Shown piece after piece: positions 25,220 through 33,777 of a stretch of 42,816 nt of DNA (the first letter of the stretch is position 1; the number at the start of each line of letters is the position of its first letter). The translations under genes were made by a program, and so were the position numbers. This stretch comes from an uncultured Gammaproteobacteria bacterium. Lineage in GTDB: Bacteria; Pseudomonadota; Gammaproteobacteria; Nitrosococcales; Methylophagaceae. Where the stretch lies: positions 1 through 42,816 of the forward strand of contig CALCCU010000230.1 in NCBI GenBank assembly GCA_937900515.1, read 5' to 3'. Under the pieces are notes generated by a model. The model made no database searches, was not told where the DNA came from, and saw only the letters and a program-made list of their open reading frames with translations.

Positions 25220-27508
25220 ATGGTAAAAAAATTAGTCATTGTAGAGTCTCCTGCTAAGTCAAAGACTATCAAGAAGTACTTAGGAAAAGATGTTGAGGTT
25301 TTAGCATCGTATGGTCATGTCCGTGATCTTTTACCTAAAGAAGGTGCAGTTGATACAGAAAATGACTTTGCGATGAAATATCAAGTCATAGACCGGAATA
25401 GCAAGCATGTTGATGCGATAGCCAAGGCGATGCGTAAAGCCGATGTCCTATATCTTGCAACGGATCCGGATCGCGAGGGAGAAGCGATTTCATGGCATCT
25501 GTATGAGTTATTGAAGAAGCGTGGAACGTTAAAGAATAAAGAAACTCATCGCGTGGTGTTTCATGAGATCACTAAGCAAGCGGTTAATGATGCGGTTGCT
25601 CACCCTCGTGAATTATCGATGGAGATGGTCAATGCGCAGCAAGCTCGTCGAGCTTTAGATTATTTAGTTGGCTTTACCTTATCACCACTATTGTGGAAAA
25701 AAGTAAGAAGAGGTTTATCTGCTGGTCGAGTTCAAAGCCCTGCACTTAGAATGATTGTTGAGCGTGAGCTTGAAATTGAAGCCTTTGTTCCGCAGGAATA
25801 TTGGTCAATTGAAGCTGATTCAAGTATGAAAAAGGAAGCTTTTTCAGGCAAGCTCACACATTACCAAAATGAAAAGCTATCCCAGTTTACAATCAATAAT
25901 GGTGAGCAATCAGCGGATATCGTTACTAAGTTAAATGAAGCGGCTGATGGTAAATTATTAGTTACTAAGGTTGATAAGAAACAACGTAAACGTAACCCAG
26001 CTGCACCATTTACAACCTCAACGTTACAACAAGAGGCCTCTCGTAAACTAGGCTTTGGTGCTCAACGAACAATGAGTGTTGCGCAGCAGCTTTATGAAGG
26101 TACTGATACGGGGGAAGGTGCTGTGGGTTTAATCACCTACATGCGTACGGATTCTGTGAGCTTAGCTGATGAAGCTGTAGAAGAAATTAGAACGTATATA
26201 GCTGAGAAATATGGGGCTAAATCTGTACCTAAAAGTCCGCAAGAATATAAAACAAAATCTAAAAATGCCCAAGAGGCGCATGAAGCAGTACGTACGACCT
26301 CTGTATTCCGTACTCCTGAGTCATTAAAAGCTTATTTATCATCTGATCAGTTAAAGCTTTATACGTTAATTTGGCAGCGAACTATTGCTTGTCAGATGAT
26401 TCATGCAACGATGAATACTGTTGCTGTTGATTTGGCTTGCGGAGCTGGCAATACCTTCCGTGCCAATGGCTCAACTGTCGTTAATCCTGGTTTCATGAGT
26501 GTCTATCTTGAAGGTAAGGATGATGCCTCAAAAGGTGATAAAGATGAACGTTTACTGCCAGTAATGGAAGTAGGCGATGTCGTTGACCTGATCGCGATAC
26601 GCCCTGAACAACATTTTACAGAGCCGCCCCCGCGTTTTAGTGAAGCTAGCTTGGTGCGAGCTTTAGAGGAGCATGAGATTGGTCGCCCATCTACGTATGC
26701 AAGTATCATTTCTACACTATTACAGCGCGAATACGTTGAATTAGAGAAGAAGCGTTTTCATCCAACCGATGTCGGTCGAGTGGTTGGTAAGTTTTTAGCT
26801 CAACATTTTACGAAGTATGTTGACTACGGCTTCACCGCTAAACTAGAAGATCAGCTTGATGCGGTCGCGCGTGGTGAACAAGAGTGGGTACCATTATTAC
26901 GCGATTTCTGGACTCCATTTAAAGAGCAGGTTGAAACAAAAGATAAAGAAGTGCAGCGTAGTGATGTAACTCAAGAAGATATTGGTGAAGATTGTCCTAA
27001 ATGTGGCAAACCATTATCAAGTCGTTTGGGTCGTAGTGGCCGCTTTATCGGCTGCACTGCTTACCCTGAATGTGATTACACTCGAAATATTGACGGTGAA
27101 GAAACAACGGCGAGCGAGCCAGAGGTCGTCGCTGATCGTAAGTGTCCAAAGTGTGAGTCTGATTTATGGGTTCGTACAGGTAAATACGGTAAGTTTATCG
27201 GCTGCAGCAGCTATCCAAAATGTAAGCACATTGAATCTCTAGAGCAGCCGACCAATACAGGTGTGACATGCCCAAAATGCGAGAAAGGCGAGATCCTTGT
27301 TCGCAAATCACGTCGCGGTAAAATATTCTACTCGTGTGGTGAATATCCAGACTGTGATTATGCATTATGGAATGAGCCTCTCAAAGAAGCATGTCCTGAC
27401 TGTAATTGGCCTATTTTGACGATTAAAACAACAAAGAGTCGAGGTACAGAGAAAGTCTGCCCACAGAAAGAGTGTGGCTTCACAGAGAAGGTCGAAGCTG
27501 CTGAATAG
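25220..27508 (+). CDS. topA: DNA topoisomerase I
   Basis: Type IA topoisomerase relaxing negative supercoils. The 762 residues start with the TOPRIM domain (KLVIVESPAKSKTIKKYLG; DPDREGEAISWHL acidic triad). The catalytic Tyr is in ITYMRTDSVSL, with SAGRVQSPALR and EIGRPSTYASII motifs. The C-terminus has three four-cysteine zinc ribbons beginning CPKCGKPL, CPKCESDL and CPKCEKGE, and a fourth Cys module starting CPDCNWP. It is somewhat shorter than the E. coli enzyme (865). It follows smg by 58 bp behind AAAGG and ends at a hairpin. Confidence 0.97.
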   Translation: MVKKLVIVESPAKSKTIKKYLGKDVEVLASYGHVRDLLPKEGAVDTENDFAMKYQVIDRNSKHVDAIAKAMRKADVLYLATDPDREGEAISWHLYELLKKRGTLKNKETHRVVFHEITKQAVNDAVAHPRELSMEMVNAQQARRALDYLVGFTLSPLLWKKVRRGLSAGRVQSPALRMIVERELEIEAFVPQEYWSIEADSSMKKEAFSGKLTHYQNEKLSQFTINNGEQSADIVTKLNEAADGKLLVTKVDKKQRKRNPAAPFTTSTLQQEASRKLGFGAQRTMSVAQQLYEGTDTGEGAVGLITYMRTDSVSLADEAVEEIRTYIAEKYGAKSVPKSPQEYKTKSKNAQEAHEAVRTTSVFRTPESLKAYLSSDQLKLYTLIWQRTIACQMIHATMNTVAVDLACGAGNTFRANGSTVVNPGFMSVYLEGKDDASKGDKDERLLPVMEVGDVVDLIAIRPEQHFTEPPPRFSEASLVRALEEHEIGRPSTYASIISTLLQREYVELEKKRFHPTDVGRVVGKFLAQHFTKYVDYGFTAKLEDQLDAVARGEQEWVPLLRDFWTPFKEQVETKDKEVQRSDVTQEDIGEDCPKCGKPLSSRLGRSGRFIGCTAYPECDYTRNIDGEETTASEPEVVADRKCPKCESDLWVRTGKYGKFIGCSSYPKCKHIESLEQPTNTGVTCPKCEKGEILVRKSRRGKIFYSCGEYPDCDYALWNEPLKEACPDCNWPILTIKTTKSRGTEKVCPQKECGFTEKVEAAE

Positions 27509-27520
27509 ATTTTGCGAGTA

Positions 27521-27555
27521 TGACTGATTGTTGTTTTAGCAATCAGTCATCTTTA
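27521..27555. terminator. Probable bidirectional terminator between topA and the convergent lipoprotein gene
   Basis: TGACTGATTG (27521-27530) and CAATCAGTCA (27540-27549) form a perfect 10-bp stem with a 9-nt loop, followed by the weak T-run TCTTTATT. It lies between two convergent gene ends. Confidence 0.6.
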
Positions 27556-27556
27556 T

Positions 27557-28054
27557 TCATTTAGTACTTTGATATTTTTCGATTGTAGCGTGATCTGCTT
27601 TTATTTCTGCATATGCCTTTTTTAATAAATCATCATCGTTATCGAGCAAGGCATTTTTCAAATCTACACCAATGAATAGTAAGTTGGAGTATGTGTCGAA
27701 GAGGGGTTTGAGAGAGGCTTTTTTTATATAGCTTTTATTTTTATCGAATACTGCTTGGTAATAATCTTTTTTTTCTATGTAGCCTGGCGTCCACTTGTAA
27801 TTTCTATACTTCGTAAACCCAAATGCATTATTTTCCTTTTTAAATATTTTAAACTGGGCTAAGAGATCGTTTCGATGACCAATGTAGTCATGGATAAATA
27901 CTCGTTTAAATTTAGCAACATTACTACTGTTGAGGATGGCGATCTCTTGAGTTGCTTCGGTTCCATTCAGCTCTGCTTTATTATCACACCCACTTAAAGT
28001 AATTCCGAGAAGAAGTACTAGGCATGTACGTTTTAATAGGCTAAGGCTCGTCAT
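27557..28054 (-). CDS. Lipoprotein of unknown function
   Basis: A 165-residue protein I do not recognise. A basic n-region and hydrophobic stretch lead to lipobox LSGC (Cys23), followed by DNK; Asp at position +2 would favour inner-membrane retention under the E. coli rule. The mature part is Lys/Tyr/Asp-rich and mostly helical by eye, with no further Cys. It is convergent with topA and divergent from purE. Its composition is more AT-rich and Lys-rich than its neighbours, so it may be a lineage-specific addition. Confidence 0.75.
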   Translation of the reverse strand: MTSLSLLKRTCLVLLLGITLSGCDNKAELNGTEATQEIAILNSSNVAKFKRVFIHDYIGHRNDLLAQFKIFKKENNAFGFTKYRNYKWTPGYIEKKDYYQAVFDKNKSYIKKASLKPLFDTYSNLLFIGVDLKNALLDNDDDLLKKAYAEIKADHATIEKYQSTK

Positions 28055-28103
28055 CTTTAATACACTTTTTAATTTGTAAAATGGCTATCATAGATCAAAT
28101 CAT

Positions 28104-28130
28104 CAATTGAAATTAGTCTTATTTCAATTG
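28104..28130. promoter_or_regulatory. Perfect 10-bp inverted repeat upstream of purE
   Basis: CAATTGAAAT (28104-28113) and ATTTCAATTG (28121-28130) are exact inverted copies around TAGTCTT. No T-run follows, so a terminator is unlikely. Position between divergent genes (lipoprotein start 28054, purE start 28242) suits a protein operator. It does not resemble the E. coli PurR box. Confidence 0.4.
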
Positions 28131-28140
28131 GTGTGACGTA

Positions 28141-28150
28141 AGTCCGGACT
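28141..28150. promoter_or_regulatory. 10-bp palindrome AGTCCGGACT upstream of purE
   Basis: Perfect palindrome 10 bp after the inverted repeat at 28104-28130 and 91 bp before purE. A GC-rich dyad in AT-rich intergenic DNA may be a binding site; short enough to be chance. Confidence 0.25.
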
Positions 28151-28241
28151 GTTGTTTAGAGCAATTTATGTCTTAAACTTCCTTATTTTCAATTAATTAG
28201 ATAAAATGATGTGTTGTTCTCAAGAAAGAAACGGATAAATA

Positions 28242-28733
28242 ATGGATAAACCTGTAGTTGGTGTAGTAATGGGCAGCAATAGTGACTGGCCAGTTATGCA
28301 AAAAGCAGTGGAGCAACTTGAAGCTTTTGGCATACCTTATGAAGCGAAGGTTGTGTCAGCACATCGTACGCCTGATCTACTGACTGATTATGCTGTTACA
28401 GCAAAAGAAAAAGGTTTAACTTGTATCATTGCTGGGGCTGGTGGTGCTGCGCATTTACCTGGCATGTTAGCGGCAAATACAATCGTCCCTGTTTTAGGTG
28501 TTCCTGTTCCTTCTCGTTACCTTAAGGGGCAAGACTCATTGCTTTCAATCGTTCAAATGCCAAAAGGTATTCCTGTGGCAACGTTTGCAATTGGTGAAGC
28601 AGGTGCAGCTAATGCCGCTTTATTTGCTATTGCGCAATTGGCGACGACAGATAAAGTGATTGCAGATAAATTAGAACAGTTCAGAAAAGATCAGCATAAA
28701 AGCGTGTTGGCTATGACGCTTCCTCCACAATAA
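28242..28733 (+). CDS. purE: N5-carboxyaminoimidazole ribonucleotide mutase PurE
   Basis: Converts N5-CAIR to CAIR in purine synthesis. The 163-residue class I PurE carries [14 protein letters not shown], the conserved VVSAHRTPD loop with the catalytic His, and [14 protein letters not shown]; the C-terminal [12 protein letters not shown] is typical. It is followed 19 bp later by purK, the pairing that identifies the N5-CAIR route. Confidence 0.97.
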   Translation: MDKPVVGVVMGSNSDWPVMQKAVEQLEAFGIPYEAKVVSAHRTPDLLTDYAVTAKEKGLTCIIAGAGGAAHLPGMLAANTIVPVLGVPVPSRYLKGQDSLLSIVQMPKGIPVATFAIGEAGAANAALFAIAQLATTDKVIADKLEQFRKDQHKSVLAMTLPPQ

Positions 28734-28752
28734 TTTAAAGACGAATACGATT

Positions 28753-29883
28753 ATGATATTACCTGGCGCTACTCTTGGTATGCTTGGCGGCGGTCAATTA
28801 GGCCGCATGTTTGTCACTGCGGCTCAAACGATGGGCTATAAAGTGATTGTATTAGAGCCTGATGTGAATAGTCCGGCAGGTATTATTGCTGACCAACATA
28901 TCTGTGCTGAATATACAGATGAAGGGGCATTGCAACAGCTTGCAGAGCAGTGTGATGCAGTGACGACTGAATTTGAGAATATTCCTGCAACAGTGCTTTC
29001 TTTTCTAGAGCAGAAAACAGTGGTTCATCCTTCATCAAAGGCTTTGTCATCGACACAAAATCGATTAGTAGAAAAAGCATTTATTGAGTCATTAGGTATC
29101 TCTGTTGCACCGTATGTAGCTATTCGTACTTTGGAGGATATTGATGCAATTTCTGATAGCTTTAAATTTCCTGCAATCCTAAAAGCTGCTAGTTTTGGTT
29201 ACGATGGCAAAGGCCAAGCTGTCTGCCATTCACTAGATGATGTTCGTAATGCCTTTAACTCCTTAAAGCAGGTTGAATGTGTACTTGAACAACGCATTAA
29301 TCTTGAGCGTGAAATTTCAACTGTCTTGGCACGAAGTGAGTCTGGAGAGATAACTAATTTTCCTGTCGCGGAAAATGTCCATGTAAATGGTATTTTGCAT
29401 TCGACAACCGTACCAAGCTCTGTTCCTGAGCAGCAAGCTCTGGCAGCAATTGCTATGGCAGATAAGATTGCCGATGGTTTAGCGTATGTTGGCACAATGG
29501 CAGTAGAATTTTTTGTGTCTCAAGAGGGCGACGTTTTAGCGAATGAAATTGCACCTCGTCCACACAACTCTGGTCACTTTACTTTAGATGCCTGCGAAAC
29601 ATCGCAATTTGAGCAGCAAGTACGAATGTTATGTGGCCTTCCATCTGGAAACTGTGAGTTGACCTCCCCTGTCGTTATGATCAATTTATTAGGCGATGTA
29701 TGGGGAAGCACTCAGCCTCATTGGGATACTTTATTGTCACAGCCGCATAATAAATTACATTTATATGGCAAGAAAGAAGCACGCCCAGGTCGAAAAATGG
29801 GGCACTTTAATGTACTAGCGCCTAGTATTGAGCAAGCCGCTGAGATCGCTGCGGGCGCATTTGAGGCATTAAAAGCTGATTAA
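28753..29883 (+). CDS. purK: N5-carboxyaminoimidazole ribonucleotide synthase PurK
   Basis: ATP-grasp enzyme that carboxylates aminoimidazole ribonucleotide with bicarbonate to give N5-CAIR for PurE. The 376 residues show the nucleotide-like N-terminus ATLGMLGGGQLGRMF, the ATP-grasp loop AASFGYDGKGQAV, metal-binding MAVEFFVSQEGDVLANEIAPRPHNSGH and HLYGKKEARPGRKMGHFNV near the end. Second gene of a two-gene operon closed by a strong terminator. Confidence 0.97.
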   Translation: MILPGATLGMLGGGQLGRMFVTAAQTMGYKVIVLEPDVNSPAGIIADQHICAEYTDEGALQQLAEQCDAVTTEFENIPATVLSFLEQKTVVHPSSKALSSTQNRLVEKAFIESLGISVAPYVAIRTLEDIDAISDSFKFPAILKAASFGYDGKGQAVCHSLDDVRNAFNSLKQVECVLEQRINLEREISTVLARSESGEITNFPVAENVHVNGILHSTTVPSSVPEQQALAAIAMADKIADGLAYVGTMAVEFFVSQEGDVLANEIAPRPHNSGHFTLDACETSQFEQQVRMLCGLPSGNCELTSPVVMINLLGDVWGSTQPHWDTLLSQPHNKLHLYGKKEARPGRKMGHFNVLAPSIEQAAEIAAGAFEALKAD

Positions 29884-29908
29884 ACATTCTCTGTTTATTT
29901 AGTACATC

Positions 29909-29941
29909 AAAAAAGCCGATAACAATGTTATCGGCTTTTTT
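29909..29941. terminator. Bidirectional terminator between purK and murJ
   Basis: An A-run, GCCGATAAC (29915-29923) pairing GTTATCGGC (29927-29935) around AAT, then T6. It serves both convergent genes. Confidence 0.9.
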
Positions 29942-29946
29942 GATGG

Positions 29947-31497
29947 TTACTGTTTAATACTGATCTTTGGCCTTAGCAGCTGTTTAATTTGTATTCCTAC
30001 TAGTGGCAAGATCGCAAAGTATAAGGCTATCGCTCCAGCTATTAAGCTTGAAAGCATAATGAAGCGCTGCCAAACAGATCCTTCTATCCAAATACTACTT
30101 TCAGGTGTAAACCACCAAAGTCCTATGAGTAATAAACTGTTTGGGATAAGTAACTTAAGCAAGAATTTCAACCAACCAAGATCTGGCGAATAAACACCAC
30201 GCTTAACAAGGCCCATATAAAGCAAGGCAGCATTTAATAATGCTGATAATGCCGTGGCTAAAGCAAGCCCAACGTGAGCATATTCAATCATTAATATGAC
30301 GTTAAAAACCATATTACTGATCATAGCAATAATGCCAATTTTGACAGGGGTTTTGGTATCTTGGCGAGCGTAATAGCCAGGAGCAAGTACTTTAATAAAG
30401 ATAAAGGGTAACAAACCTAGACCATAAGCCATTAAGCTCAGTGAGGCCTGATGGGCATCTGAAGCGCTAAATTCTCCATACTGGAACAAGGTAAGGAGTA
30501 AAGGCTCTGCAAGCCAGATAAGGCCAATTGCAGCTGGCGTTGCGATAATAAAGACCCAACGCAGCGCCCAATCAATTGTATGTGAAAATTCTTTTGTGGA
30601 TTTTGATGCATGCTTTTTGGATAAGCTAGGCAATATGACAGTGGATAATGCGATACCGAATACACCTAAGGGAAACTCTACTAAGCGATCAGAATAGTAG
30701 AGCCATGAAATACTGCCTGTAACTAAAAATGATGCCAGTAATGTATCAAGCAGTAAATTGATTTGAGCTACTGAAACACCAAAGATTGCTGGCAGCATAA
30801 GCTTGAGTATTTTTTGAACGCCACTGTTTCTCCATCCCCAGCGAGGGAAATGTAATTGTCCTATTTTGATTAAAAATGGGATCTGAAACAGTAACTGTAC
30901 TACTCCTCCTATAAATACACCCCATGCTAATGCTGTGACTGGTTGCTCTAATTGAGGAGATAACCAGATTGCAGAACTAATTAAGGATAAGTTAAGAAAT
31001 ACGGGTGTAAATGCGGGAATGGCAAACTTACCAAAGCTATTTAAAATCGAACCTGCCAATGCGGTTAATGAGATAAAAAATAAATATGGGAAGGTGATCT
31101 TAAGTAAGTCTCCAGCCAATTCAAGCTTGGCTGGGTTTTCAATAAAACCTGGAGCAAAGATCATAATTAATAACGGTGCAGCTATCACTCCTATAGCCGT
31201 TATCGCAAATAAAATAACGGTCAGAGTACCGCTGGTGGCTTCAATTAACTGCTTGAGATCTTTATCGCCCCGCTCACGATATTCAGCTAAAACAGGAATA
31301 AATGCTTGAGAAAAGGCTCCTTCTGCAAATAAGCGACGTAAGAAATTAGGTATTTTAAAGGCAACAAAGAATACGTCAGCACCTATGCCTGCACCAAACA
31401 AGCGTGCAATCACTATATCGCGTACAAAGCCGAGTATTCGTGATAAGAAGGTCATCATGCTAACAATAGCCGTTGATTTAAATAACTTTTCGCTCAT
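29947..31497 (-). CDS. murJ: Lipid II flippase MurJ
   Basis: Polytopic inner-membrane MOP-superfamily protein that moves lipid II across the membrane. The 516 residues start with STAIVSMMTFLSRILGFVRDIVIARLFG. The conserved KIPNFLRRLFAEGAFSQAFIPVL segment contains the functional Arg/Glu cluster, and the chain shows about 14 hydrophobic helices by eye. The length equals E. coli MurJ (511). It is convergent with purK and divergent from the Sco-like gene; the usual rpsT or ribF neighbours are absent. Confidence 0.97.
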   Translation of the reverse strand: MSEKLFKSTAIVSMMTFLSRILGFVRDIVIARLFGAGIGADVFFVAFKIPNFLRRLFAEGAFSQAFIPVLAEYRERGDKDLKQLIEATSGTLTVILFAITAIGVIAAPLLIMIFAPGFIENPAKLELAGDLLKITFPYLFFISLTALAGSILNSFGKFAIPAFTPVFLNLSLISSAIWLSPQLEQPVTALAWGVFIGGVVQLLFQIPFLIKIGQLHFPRWGWRNSGVQKILKLMLPAIFGVSVAQINLLLDTLLASFLVTGSISWLYYSDRLVEFPLGVFGIALSTVILPSLSKKHASKSTKEFSHTIDWALRWVFIIATPAAIGLIWLAEPLLLTLFQYGEFSASDAHQASLSLMAYGLGLLPFIFIKVLAPGYYARQDTKTPVKIGIIAMISNMVFNVILMIEYAHVGLALATALSALLNAALLYMGLVKRGVYSPDLGWLKFLLKLLIPNSLLLIGLWWFTPESSIWIEGSVWQRFIMLSSLIAGAIALYFAILPLVGIQIKQLLRPKISIKQ

Positions 31498-31557
31498 TCA
31501 GGACTCATGTTTAATGATACGATCTAGCCATTACATAAATCTCAAAGAGTAGTGTCG

Positions 31558-32208
31558 ATGGCCAAACGATGTAAAGGACTTAATTCTAAGTGTTTTTTAT
31601 TTACATATCTCATTATTGTCGGTTTTTTATTAGTTTTATGGATGAATAATTTACCTTTAATGCATGAAGAAACACGCGAAATTCCTGCTGAATTACAAAA
31701 TATTATCGAATCCCCTGCTCGTCCACTGCCTGATTTTTCTCTCGACACTGAAGAAAAGTTAGCACTTACCCCTTCTTGGTTTATTGGTAAGTGGAGCTTT
31801 GTTACCTTTACTCATAGTCACTGCCTACCAAGTTGTCAAAACGTACTGACTACTCTTTCTGGGTTACATACAGCATTTGCGAGCAAGCATATTCAGTTTT
31901 TAGCTATCGGTATTGATAGTGGTAATGACTCGGTGTCAGAGTTGAGCAATTTCCTCACTGCGCAGAAGGTCTCGGCTAAAGCTGTTACTGCTTCTGAATC
32001 TGTTATTGATATGGTGGCGCACTCATTTATTGCCTTGTTCTTAAAAACTGAGTATAGCGATGGAAGCTATATAATTGAACAAGAATATAATCTGTTTTTA
32101 GTCGATCCTAAGGGGCGTGTCTACGCGACATTTAAACCGCCGTATAATAGTGATTCAATCTCAGCGATGTTTTTTAAATTACGTCACTTTTATGGTCGTA
32201 GTGAATAA
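31558..32208 (+). CDS. SCO1/SenC-like membrane-anchored thioredoxin-fold protein, copper-ligand His absent
   Basis: Thioredoxin-fold protein of 216 residues. One N-terminal helix (about 11-30) anchors it with the domain outside. The Sco motif CxxxC is present: Cys89 and Cys93 in HSHCLPSC. Sco proteins deliver copper to the CuA centre of cytochrome oxidase through these Cys and a distal His in a VDHS-like motif. Here the matching stretch reads YIIEQEYNLFLVDP, placing Gln175 where the His should be. It may act as a thiol reductase or bind copper differently. The ATG at 31558 is better spaced from AAAGAG than the GTG at 31552. No oxidase genes are nearby. Its 3' end is 8 bp from the convergent oxyR stop. 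Confidence 0.82.
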   Translation: MAKRCKGLNSKCFLFTYLIIVGFLLVLWMNNLPLMHEETREIPAELQNIIESPARPLPDFSLDTEEKLALTPSWFIGKWSFVTFTHSHCLPSCQNVLTTLSGLHTAFASKHIQFLAIGIDSGNDSVSELSNFLTAQKVSAKAVTASESVIDMVAHSFIALFLKTEYSDGSYIIEQEYNLFLVDPKGRVYATFKPPYNSDSISAMFFKLRHFYGRSE

Positions 32209-32216
32209 ATATAAAA

Positions 32217-33116
32217 TTACGCTAATGCCTTAGCAAATAATGTTGAAAGCGAATCAAGAGTTGTTTGGCGGCTATAGCTTGGTCGCCATACTAAGCCGAT
32301 CTCTCTCATTGGCTTACTACTGCTAGCTAACTTTCTGAGAGTAATATCTGCATGCTGGATCATATCTGAATTAATTGCCATTTCTGGGATTAGCGTGATC
32401 CCCAAACCACTAGCTACCATTTCTATCAACGTATACAGGCTCGTTCCTTGTACACTAGTTCGTTGTAATGTTGTAGGTAACTGACAAGCACTTAGGGCAT
32501 GTTCACGTAGGCAGTGACCTTCTGATAGTAGTAAAAGCTCGTCAACTGGCAACTGACTGGTTTGTACATAATCTTCTGCTGCTAGCCTATGAGAGTTCGG
32601 CATTGCTAACCAAAACTGTTCATCTGCAAATATCTTATAGTCTAATCCACTAACATCAAATGGAAATGCTAGTACCGCAATATCGAGATCTCCCGTGCGT
32701 AATTTGTTGAGCAGCCTTTCGGACTGATCCTCTACGAGTATTACCTCAAGGTCAGGTAGTTCTTTTCTGATAGATTTTAGAGCTTTCGGTAGCAAGAATG
32801 GACTGATACTTGGGATGAGCCCTACTCTAACTCGTCCTGTCAGAGGGCTTTGTTCAGACTTGGCTATATCGACCATATCTGATGATAAAGATAGGATATG
32901 TTGAGCTCGCGCTGAAATTTCGATACCAATACTTGTTGGTATTACTTTACGGTTTGTTCGTTCTAACAGTGTCGTCCCAAGGATGCTTTCTAAATCTTGG
33001 ATGCCAGCACTTAATGTAGATTGAGTTACAAAGCAATGTTGTGCTGCTTGCCCAAAATGTTTGTGTTCAATTACAGCTGTTAGATACTGTAATTGTCGAA
33101 GAGTTGGTAAATTCAT
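32217..33116 (-). CDS. oxyR: Hydrogen peroxide-sensing LysR-type regulator OxyR
   Basis: Peroxide sensor that activates antioxidant genes when a disulfide forms. The N-terminal winged helix has LRQLQYLTAVIEHKHFGQAAQHCFVTQSTLSAGI and the OxyR-like LLERTNRKV. The effector domain has the redox pair Cys202 and Cys211 in SEGHCLREHALSAC; the nine-residue spacing equals E. coli Cys199/Cys208. The start is the ATG at 33116 (299 residues, beginning MNLPTLRQLQ) rather than a GTG five codons upstream. It diverges from the rubredoxin gene across 290 bp. Confidence 0.94.
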   Translation of the reverse strand: MNLPTLRQLQYLTAVIEHKHFGQAAQHCFVTQSTLSAGIQDLESILGTTLLERTNRKVIPTSIGIEISARAQHILSLSSDMVDIAKSEQSPLTGRVRVGLIPSISPFLLPKALKSIRKELPDLEVILVEDQSERLLNKLRTGDLDIAVLAFPFDVSGLDYKIFADEQFWLAMPNSHRLAAEDYVQTSQLPVDELLLLSEGHCLREHALSACQLPTTLQRTSVQGTSLYTLIEMVASGLGITLIPEMAINSDMIQHADITLRKLASSSKPMREIGLVWRPSYSRQTTLDSLSTLFAKALA

Positions 33117-33250
33117 TATCGGAAAATCCACTTAATAATATAAGTTCAATCCACTGTGACAAAAAAAACATAATTTGTAAACTACAGTATCATTCAATAA
33201 ATCTGGTGTGGTTTTCACAATCAGCGTAAATTAAGTCGTTTATTGTATCG

Positions 33251-33277
33251 TTGACAATTGATTAGAAATGCTAAAAT
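33251..33277 (+). promoter_or_regulatory. Candidate sigma-70 promoter for rubredoxin
   Basis: Perfect -35 TTGACA (33251-33256), and -10 TAAAAT (33272-33277) preceded by TGC, forming an extended -10. The spacer is 15 bp, shorter than the optimum. It would give a leader of about 120 nt. Sited in the oxyR-rubredoxin divergent region, where OxyR control is possible. Confidence 0.45.
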
Positions 33278-33406
33278 CTAGCACTCAGATAAGATACAAA
33301 ATATTGCTGAAGATGAAGTTAGTGTCAGCGTCAGCTAAATAAAAGTTAAGTTCAGCAAATTAGTTTAATCAAATAATAAAATCGATAAATATTTTGGAGA
33401 CACAAA

Positions 33407-33571
33407 ATGAAAAAGTGGGAATGCACGGTATGTGGTTGGATTTATGATGAAGCTAAGGGGCTCCCTGAAGATGGTATTGCTCCTGGAACAGCCTGGGCTG
33501 ATGTGCCTGACGATTGGGAATGTCCAGAATGCGGCGTTGGCAAAGACGATTTTGAGATGGTAGAAGTATAA
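33407..33571 (+). CDS. Rubredoxin
   Basis: A 54-residue iron protein carrying one electron at a mononuclear Fe(Cys)4 site: Cys6 and Cys9 in [11 protein letters not shown], Cys39 and Cys42 in [12 protein letters not shown]. The aromatic and [18 protein letters not shown] segments match standard rubredoxins. GGAGA stands 6 bp before the ATG. Rubredoxins feed alkane hydroxylases, rubrerythrin or peroxide/superoxide reductases; the divergent oxyR suggests an oxidative-stress role here, but no partner enzyme lies in the window. A terminator follows directly. Confidence 0.96.
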   Translation: MKKWECTVCGWIYDEAKGLPEDGIAPGTAWADVPDDWECPECGVGKDDFEMVEV

Positions 33572-33584
33572 AGATAAACTAATA

Positions 33585-33609
33585 GAGGGAGAAACCCCCT
33601 CCCTCTTTT
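33585..33609 (+). terminator. Rho-independent terminator of rubredoxin
   Basis: GAGGGAG (33585-33591) pairs with CTCCCTC (33599-33605), followed by TTTT; 13 bp after the stop. Confidence 0.8.
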
Positions 33610-33777
33610 AACTCTAGTCTCACACCCATTGCCTCGGTTTCCTGCGAACATAAAGGCCAGCTGCAGCCTGTTTTCTATAGCAGTAACTTTATTGTGGATT
33701 CATTTTACAGTAAAGTAAGTAACACTAACGTTAATTAATCTTTACCCTTATTTACCTTTCTTTCTGGAAGATTACTT

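Noticed and set aside
33693-33701. TGTGGATTC upstream of recF, considered as a DnaA box of oriC.
   Set aside because: A single 7/9 match with no cluster and no AT-rich unwinding repeats; not enough to call an origin.
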